A stretch of DNA of 64,000 nt from Phanerochaete sordida. Its lineage: Eukaryota > Basidiomycota > Agaricomycetes > Polyporales > Phanerochaetaceae. The stretch is from NCBI GenBank assembly GCA_019973155.2, contig BPQB01000080.1, positions 86,144 to 150,143 on the forward strand, read 5' to 3'. This document shows, piece after piece, positions 58,915 through 64,000 of this stretch. Each line of letters begins with the position of its first letter. Position 1 is the first letter of the stretch. Under the pieces are notes generated by a model. It ran no database searches and was not told the DNA's origin. It saw only the letters and a list, made by a program, of their open reading frames with translations. Both the position numbers and the translations under genes were made by a program.

Positions 58915-59062
58915 CGGCTAGGGAGGGAGGGTGGGCTCGTGGGGACCTTAACCTCAAAATTCAGCATCGGGTCATGAATTTCAGTCTTGCCACCCCCTTG
59001 GCTATACTCAGGGCCTTCGCCTGAGTCTGGAATCCACTATATCCGACTCTTACATTAGGAGA
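58915..59062. repeat. LTR-like segment, inverted relative of 57190-57345
   Basis: Holds AGGGAGGGAGGGTGGG, CAGCATCGGGTCATGA and TTGCCACCCCCTTGGCTATA, which match the complement of the left copy, except that the purine run is not inverted with it. It sits 340 bp before the first gag ATG, where a 5' LTR would be expected, so it may be part of the element or of an older insertion. Confidence 0.35.
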
Positions 59063-59402
59063 AGCTCTCCTTTTGGCCGGCCTATCCAAGGCCTAGGCCC
59101 AGCACATCGTCACCACGGACGAACTATACTGCTCAAAGGCTGAGCACGTCTTCGACGAACGCAAGCACATCGACAAAGCCCTACGAACGAACGAACGAGA
59201 GATCCTCACGTGGGTCACGTGCGAAGTGCAACCTTGCCCTTGGCGATACCTGAAGGGCACCAGCGACTACGAGAAATCCCAACCCCATCTCTCTTCCCCG
59301 AACGAGAACCAGATTCAACACTTCAGCAAGGGGATAGACGAATACGCCACGTACGACGACGAACGACAGACGAAACAGGCTGAAGAAGAAGAGCGAAACA
59401 AC

Positions 59403-60986
59403 ATGTCGAACACCACCACCGAACCAGTGCAGACGCAACAAGCGCAACAAGGACAACAAGCAACGAACATCCAGTCGCTGTCAACCCAAGAGATACTCGA
59501 ACACCTGCTACGAGAGGCAGGATACCAAGGCAACACCATGCCCGACATCGCAACTTTCCAACAATTTGTCAACCACGTCTCCACCCCCGCAGCCGGGACG
59601 TGGCAGGCCTTTCAAGGCCAAGGACTCGCACCTGGAACAGCAGGACCTGGAGGGGCTGGAGGACAACAACCTAGCGGAGGAGGATCTCCGCCAGGTGGAA
59701 GTGGAGGACCACCACAGGGCGGAGGTGGAGGAGGGCCACCGCAAGAAACAGGCGGAGGAGGACCACCTCAAGGAGGAGGTGGAGGAGGCCCACCCCAAGG
59801 AGGAGGTGGAGGAGGCCCGCCACAACCCCCACCAGGCGGGCAACCCCCGGTGCAACCTGCGGGCCCGGACCCCAACCTTCTCGCCGCCTTCACCGCCGCC
59901 CTTCGCGCAGTCATTCCCCAGGACGAGATGTCCGCGCCAGAAGAATTCACTGGCGACGTCACGAAGGCACGGGACTTCGTGCACTTCTGCGAGATGTACT
60001 TCCGCGCCAAGCCTACCAAGTTCGCCACGGACGAAGCCAAGATACGCTACTTCAACTCTCGCATGAAGGACCAAGGAAACAAGCAGCCTCGCCGGTGGGC
60101 CACTATGAGGGAGCGAAACTATCTTCGCACCGTATGGCCAACATGGGAAGGTCACAAGAACGACTTCCTCGAGATCTACCGCACTGCAGACCCGAAGGCC
60201 ATCGCCCTCAGCAAGCTCTACACCATCACTCAAGGCGACAAGTCTGTCCACGACTACAACGTCCTGTTCAACACACTTCTCCAGGAGGCCGAGATCCTCA
60301 ACCCCGACGCGAGCCCCGAATTGATGCAACAATACATTCGAGGCCTCGACAACAAGATGGTCGAGAAACTCATCACTGTTCTCCCCGACACCGCGCCGTT
60401 CTCAGCCTGGCAATCCACTGCCTCGACGATTGACAACCGCCAACGCATCACGAAGGCTATCAAACAAGCAAGGGGCCACGGCCACTCCGTCTCCGCTCCC
60501 ACAACCTCTACCACCGCTGCCCCAGCTCCGGATCCCAATGCCATGGATATCGACGCAGTAAACATGGGCGGAAACGGGATCAAGTGCTACTCGTGCGGAC
60601 GCTTCGGACACATTGCCCGCAACTGTACGAACCCGGGCCAAGGGCGTGGTGGTCGAGGTGGAGGAGGAGGCAGAGGCAGAGGCGGAGGACGAGGATGGGG
60701 AGGCAGAGGCCGTGGAGGATACAACCAAGGATGGAGACCCAATAATCAAGGAGGAACGCAGAACGGCAACGGAGCCAACACAACGCAAATTCGCGCTGCT
60801 CAAGTCGGCGAGGGCAGCACGGCCCCAGCCAATAACACCGATCCCTCGCAGACCTCCATCGACGTCAACGCCTTCATGGCTCTACCCCTCGACCAATTCG
60901 ACGGCCTGATGCAGAAGTACTACGATGCCCACAACCTCTACGAAGGAGCCCCAGTCACGGAGACCACGAAGGGTTTTCCGCAGTGA
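59403..60986 (+). CDS. gag: Retrotransposon Gag with CCHC zinc knuckle
   Basis: 527 aa from the first in-frame ATG (MSNTTTEPVQTQQAQQ). Residues about 80-156 are Gly/Pro-rich with repeated GGGGGGPPQ units, an unusual collagen-like linker. Residues about 178-370 look like the capsid-type retrotransposon Gag domain (EFTGDVTKARDFVHFCEMYF, then WEGHKNDFLEIYRTADPK). The zinc knuckle CYSCGRFGHIARNC is at 395-408, a CX2CX4HX4C motif for RNA binding, followed by an RGG-rich tail (GRGGRGGGGGRGRGGGRGWG). The stop TGA is at 60984-60986 and the Pol frame is open across it. The frame is open upstream of the ATG to 59226, without another ATG. Confidence 0.9.
   Translation: MSNTTTEPVQTQQAQQGQQATNIQSLSTQEILEHLLREAGYQGNTMPDIATFQQFVNHVSTPAAGTWQAFQGQGLAPGTAGPGGAGGQQPSGGGSPPGGSGGPPQGGGGGGPPQETGGGGPPQGGGGGGPPQGGGGGGPPQPPPGGQPPVQPAGPDPNLLAAFTAALRAVIPQDEMSAPEEFTGDVTKARDFVHFCEMYFRAKPTKFATDEAKIRYFNSRMKDQGNKQPRRWATMRERNYLRTVWPTWEGHKNDFLEIYRTADPKAIALSKLYTITQGDKSVHDYNVLFNTLLQEAEILNPDASPELMQQYIRGLDNKMVEKLITVLPDTAPFSAWQSTASTIDNRQRITKAIKQARGHGHSVSAPTTSTTAAPAPDPNAMDIDAVNMGGNGIKCYSCGRFGHIARNCTNPGQGRGGRGGGGGRGRGGGRGWGGRGRGGYNQGWRPNNQGGTQNGNGANTTQIRAAQVGEGSTAPANNTDPSQTSIDVNAFMALPLDQFDGLMQKYYDAHNLYEGAPVTETTKGFPQ
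60971..60977 (+). other. Candidate -1 ribosomal frameshift heptamer
   Basis: GGGTTTT stands in the phase G GGT TTT relative to the Gag frame, the X XXY YYZ form of a -1 slippery site, 6 nt before the Gag stop codon. Shifting back one base here enters the Pol frame, which stays open from well upstream of the stop to the window edge. A stimulatory downstream fold was not assessed. Confidence 0.7.
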
Positions 60987-63900
60987 GGACAACGCCAGCT
61001 GTTGTTCCTCTTCGACACTCGATTTCCTCTGTACTAGTAGCGGATATGAAGACTCAAGCAATGAATATCCCCGTTATTATTAAATCGAGTACAAATGCTG
61101 GAATACCCGTCAAAGCCCTGGTGGACTCCGGGGCTCAGGGAAAGTTCATCGACCGCTTTCTTGTTCGAAGACTTGGCCTCAGCGAGCGACCTCTCGCGCA
61201 CCCTATACCGGTCTACAACGTCGACGGCACCCCCAACCGTATCGGCAGCATCCGGAACTACGTCGAACCAGACATGGTTATCAACGGGAAGCCGATGAAG
61301 GAGAGACTCTTCGTAACCCACCTAGGGAAACAGGAGATGATCCTAGGCTTCGACTGGCTGCAAAAGTACAACCCACGGATCAACTGGAAGAGGGGAGTGC
61401 TGGACTTCACCCCTAGGGTAGTCTTGATCGACGACGAAGCAGACCCTGAAGAACGCATCATTCAAGCGGCAACGGCGGAGGAAGAGGCGCTACTCCGGGA
61501 CCACATTCTAGTCGAAAGGAACGGAGGAGACCTACCAACACGGGGGAGCACCGAGGCCGCAGGTCTGAACATCACCGCGGCCACAACCGCAACCATACCA
61601 CCACGTTCCCGTACGCGCATCCCTACGGGACTGAAGGTCACTCCACCACCGGGTACATACGTTCGCATCGCACCACGAAGCGGCCTCGCATCAAAGGGCA
61701 TAGACGTTGCTGCAGGAGTGGTCGACAGGGACTACACAGGCGAAATACAGGTCATTTTGGTCAACAACACGGACACCACGTTTCAGGTCAATCGAGGGGA
61801 CAGGATCGCGCAACTCATCACGGAGAAAATCGCTTATCCCGTTGTTCAAGAAGTTCCTTCGCTGAAACCAACCTCTCGAGGAGAAAGCGGCTTCGGCTCA
61901 ACAGGGCTAAACTCCAAATTCCGCCAGCTGCTAAGCCTCACTGTCGGAGCCATTCGGCTGGCTACGCACCCGGAATGCCCCCTGCAATTCCGCATTGCGT
62001 CCATGGAGTGCGTAAATGTCGAAGAACAAGCAACGGACGCAGACTACGTACTCGCATATACTCCCGGGACTCAGGAAGTCAGAACGCTATCCGTACACAC
62101 CACCGTCGCCGCCACCATCCAGGAACTCCTCATCAACGCCAAGATCAATCCCGCCATGGCTCTCGCACAGGAGGAAGGAACCCAGTCCAAGGCCGCGCCC
62201 ATTCCCGAATATCTCAGTAATTATACTGGGGTGTTCGAGAAGAAGGCAGCGGAACGATTCCCTGACGAACGACCCTACGACCACGCCATTGACCTCAAAC
62301 CCGACTTCGTCCCCCGAGACTGCAAAATATACCCGCTGTCTCCGGTCGAGGAGAAGAGCATGAACGAGTTCATCGACGAGAACCTGCGAAAGGGCTACAT
62401 CCGTCCCTCGAAGTCCCCCATGGCCTCTCCGTTCTTCTTCGTCGGAAAGAAGGACGGGAACCTAAGACCATGCCAAGACTACCGCTATCTCAACGAGGGC
62501 ACGGTCAAGAACGCATACCCGCTACCGCTCATTTCAGACCTTCTCGACAAAGTCAAAGGGTTTCGACGCTTCACCAAGATGGACCTGCGGTCCGGATACA
62601 ACAATGTCAGGATCAAGGATGGAGACCAGTGGAAGGCAGCGTTCAAGACCAGTCGGGGGCTATTCGAACCTACGGTCATGTTCTTCGGTCTCTGCAACTC
62701 ACCCGCAACCTTCCAGGCCATGATGAACGACATTTTCAAGGACATGCTAGGCGAAGGATGGCTTCAGATCTACATGGACGATCTGCTTATCTGTGGCGAC
62801 AACGACGACGACATGCAAGCCAAGACCCTTCGAGTGGTAGAACGACTCCGCGACAACGACCTCTTTGTCAAACCGGAAAAGTGCGTCTTCAACACGGACA
62901 CCGTGGAGTTCCTCGGCATGATCATCTCGCACAACAACGTCTCGATGGACCCAGTCAAAGTCAAGGGCGTCCTCGAATGGCCGACCCCTACGACAGTCAA
63001 GCAAGTACGGGGCTTCCTAGGATTTGGGAACTTCTACCGCCGGTTCATCGACCACTACTCCGATATCGTACGACCCCTCACTGAACTCACAAGGAAGGAC
63101 GTACCGTTCGCATGGACACCTGCCTGCCAAGCTGCCTTCGACGAACTCAAGCGACGATTCACAACGGCACCAGTCTTGCTCACACCGGATACGACCAAGC
63201 CGTTCGTACTCGAATGTGACGCATCGCTTGTGGCGACTGCAGCGGTACTCCGGCAGCAAGACGTCAACGGCGAGTGGCACCCAGTGGCGTACCTTTCGCA
63301 AACCCTCCTTCCGGCGGAACGGAACTACGAGATCTACGACCGCGAACTGCTGGCTATCGTCCGCGCATTGGAAACTTGGCGACACTACCTACACGGCGCT
63401 CATCACCCCATCCGCATCCTCACCGACCACAAGAACCTCACGTACTTCCGCTCCGCGCGTCGTCTCAACCGTCGACAGGCCAGATGGCATTTGTTCCTCT
63501 CCCAGTTCGACTACACGCTCCACCACTGCCCTGGAACGCAGTTGGTGCAAGCCGATACTCTGACACGAAACCGACTACCCACGCACACTGCGGATGACAA
63601 CGTCGACATCATCCTGCTACCAGACACCGTATTCCACCCTGCTCGCATCCGGTCCCTACACATTGCTACGGACCTCCTCTCCATCAACGACAGCACGGTA
63701 CCAGACACGCCTCTTCCCTTCGACGAATCGCTGCGGCGAGACATACGCCGCCACACGATGAATGACACCTTTGCAACCACTGTGCGCGCAGCGCTGGCAG
63801 ACCCCGCCATGCCTTTCCCCGGACGGATGACGCGCGACGACTGGCACACGGAGGATGGCCTTCTCTTTCACCATGACAAGTGCTACGTCCCATCGGACCT

Positions 63901-64000
63901 CGCGCTGCGACGACAGATCGTCCAGCTCTATCATGACTCGCCAGTCACGGGACACCCAGGGCGGTTCAAGACAGCAGAACTCGTGGACCGCGACTTCTAC
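60977..64000 (+). CDS. pol: Retrotransposon Pol: PR, dUTPase-like, RT, RNase H, integrase start (partial)
   Basis: Open from the slippery site to position 64000; first in-frame ATG 61046. Protease: LVDSGAQGKFID with the catalytic DSG at 61124-61132. dUTPase-like domain at about 61550-61911. Reverse transcriptase at about 62330-62880 with FTKMDLRSGYNN, FFGLCNSPATFQ and the YMDD active site at 62771-62782. RNase H at about 63190-63550 with LECDAS, YDRELLAIVRALE and LTDHKNL; the usual ADALSR end reads ADTLTR. Integrase zinc-finger start with LYHDSPVTGHPGRFK before the window ends. Expression is expected as a Gag-Pol fusion by -1 frameshifting. No stop or frameshift damage is visible. Confidence 0.92.
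61550..61911 (+). other. dUTPase-like domain inside Pol
   Basis: Between protease and reverse transcriptase, five blocks correspond in order to the trimeric dUTPase motifs: EAAGLNITAA (motif 1, with Asn where Asp is usual), PRSGLASKG (motif 2), GVVDRDYTGEI (motif 3, keeping the catalytic-type Asp), GDRIAQLI (motif 4) and RGESGFGSTG (motif 5). dUTPase removes dUTP and limits uracil in cDNA. All five motifs are in frame with protease and RT. Confidence 0.85.

Larger units (their letters stand above)
56180..59402. other. Repeat-rich, gene-free region left of the retroelement
   Basis: More than 3 kb with no convincing gene. It includes a TATA-like GTATATAAGG near 57194 followed by a stretch resembling LTR or retroelement leader DNA, plus an inverted relative near 58915-59062. 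The 5' LTR, primer-binding site and leader of the gag-pol element must lie in its right part, but I could not fix their limits without the 3' LTR. Confidence 0.45.
59403..64000 (+). mobile_element. Ty3/gypsy LTR retrotransposon, intact coding part, truncated by window
   Basis: Gag and Pol are both open without internal stops to the window edge. Order: Gag with zinc knuckle, protease, dUTPase-like domain, reverse transcriptase, RNase H, start of integrase. This order is that of Ty3/gypsy (Metaviridae), with RT before IN. Neither LTR could be delimited. Intact frames suggest a recent insertion or current activity. It lies at the end of a gene-free, repeat-rich stretch. Confidence 0.9.

Overview
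The window reads as nuclear DNA of a filamentous basidiomycete, most likely an Agaricomycete of polypore type. The genes are GC-rich and cut by many 45-60 nt GT-AG introns. Several families are typical of that group: DUF6533 membrane proteins, two-domain LysM secreted proteins, small secreted proteins with Kex2-like sites, and a Ty3/gypsy retroelement. No long uninterrupted gene tract is seen except inside UBR1, the coiled-coil genes and the retroelement, so I rebuilt every gene exon by exon. All exon sets reported at confidence above 0.5 keep reading phase across every junction, except the two-exon model at 29.7-30.3 kb.

Layout. 1-3.8 kb: two tandem DUF6533 seven-helix genes on the minus strand, the first cut by the window edge. 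4.6-6.2 kb: a PAQR/HlyIII membrane protein. 6.2-29.6 kb: an accessory block. It holds four LysM genes (7.6, 10.8, 14.4 and 23.3 kb), three members of a small secreted protein family (8.8, 27.8 and 28.9 kb), two copies of a large membrane-anchored coiled-coil gene (16.2 and 24.2 kb) and an unrecognised secreted protein (19.7 kb). A Tc1/mariner-type MITE lies at 19.3 kb, and two housekeeping genes are embedded: an adenosine-deaminase-like enzyme at 12.0 kb and Mediator subunit MED21 at 15.3 kb. 29.7-36.5 kb: a single-pass membrane protein, UTP18, TRAPP subunit Trs33/TRAPPC6, a doubtful Ser/Pro-rich gene and a GT25 glycosyltransferase. 36.5-40.3 kb: almost empty of recognisable genes. 40.4-50.3 kb: a disordered conserved protein, the E3 ligase UBR1 and a mitochondrial-type glutamyl-tRNA synthetase. 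50.9-56.2 kb: a third, inverted coiled-coil copy and two more small secreted proteins. 56.2-64 kb: repeat-rich DNA running into an intact Ty3/gypsy gag-pol that leaves the right edge inside integrase.

Two themes stand out. First, conserved housekeeping genes (ribosome biogenesis, vesicle tethering, transcription, N-degron proteolysis, tRNA charging) are interleaved with recently multiplied secreted or surface families. The four LysM genes share identical internal exon sizes and a 29-bp upstream block sitting 724-739 bp before each start codon. Second, the retroelement carries an in-frame dUTPase-like domain between protease and reverse transcriptase, and a correctly phased -1 slippery heptamer just before the gag stop.
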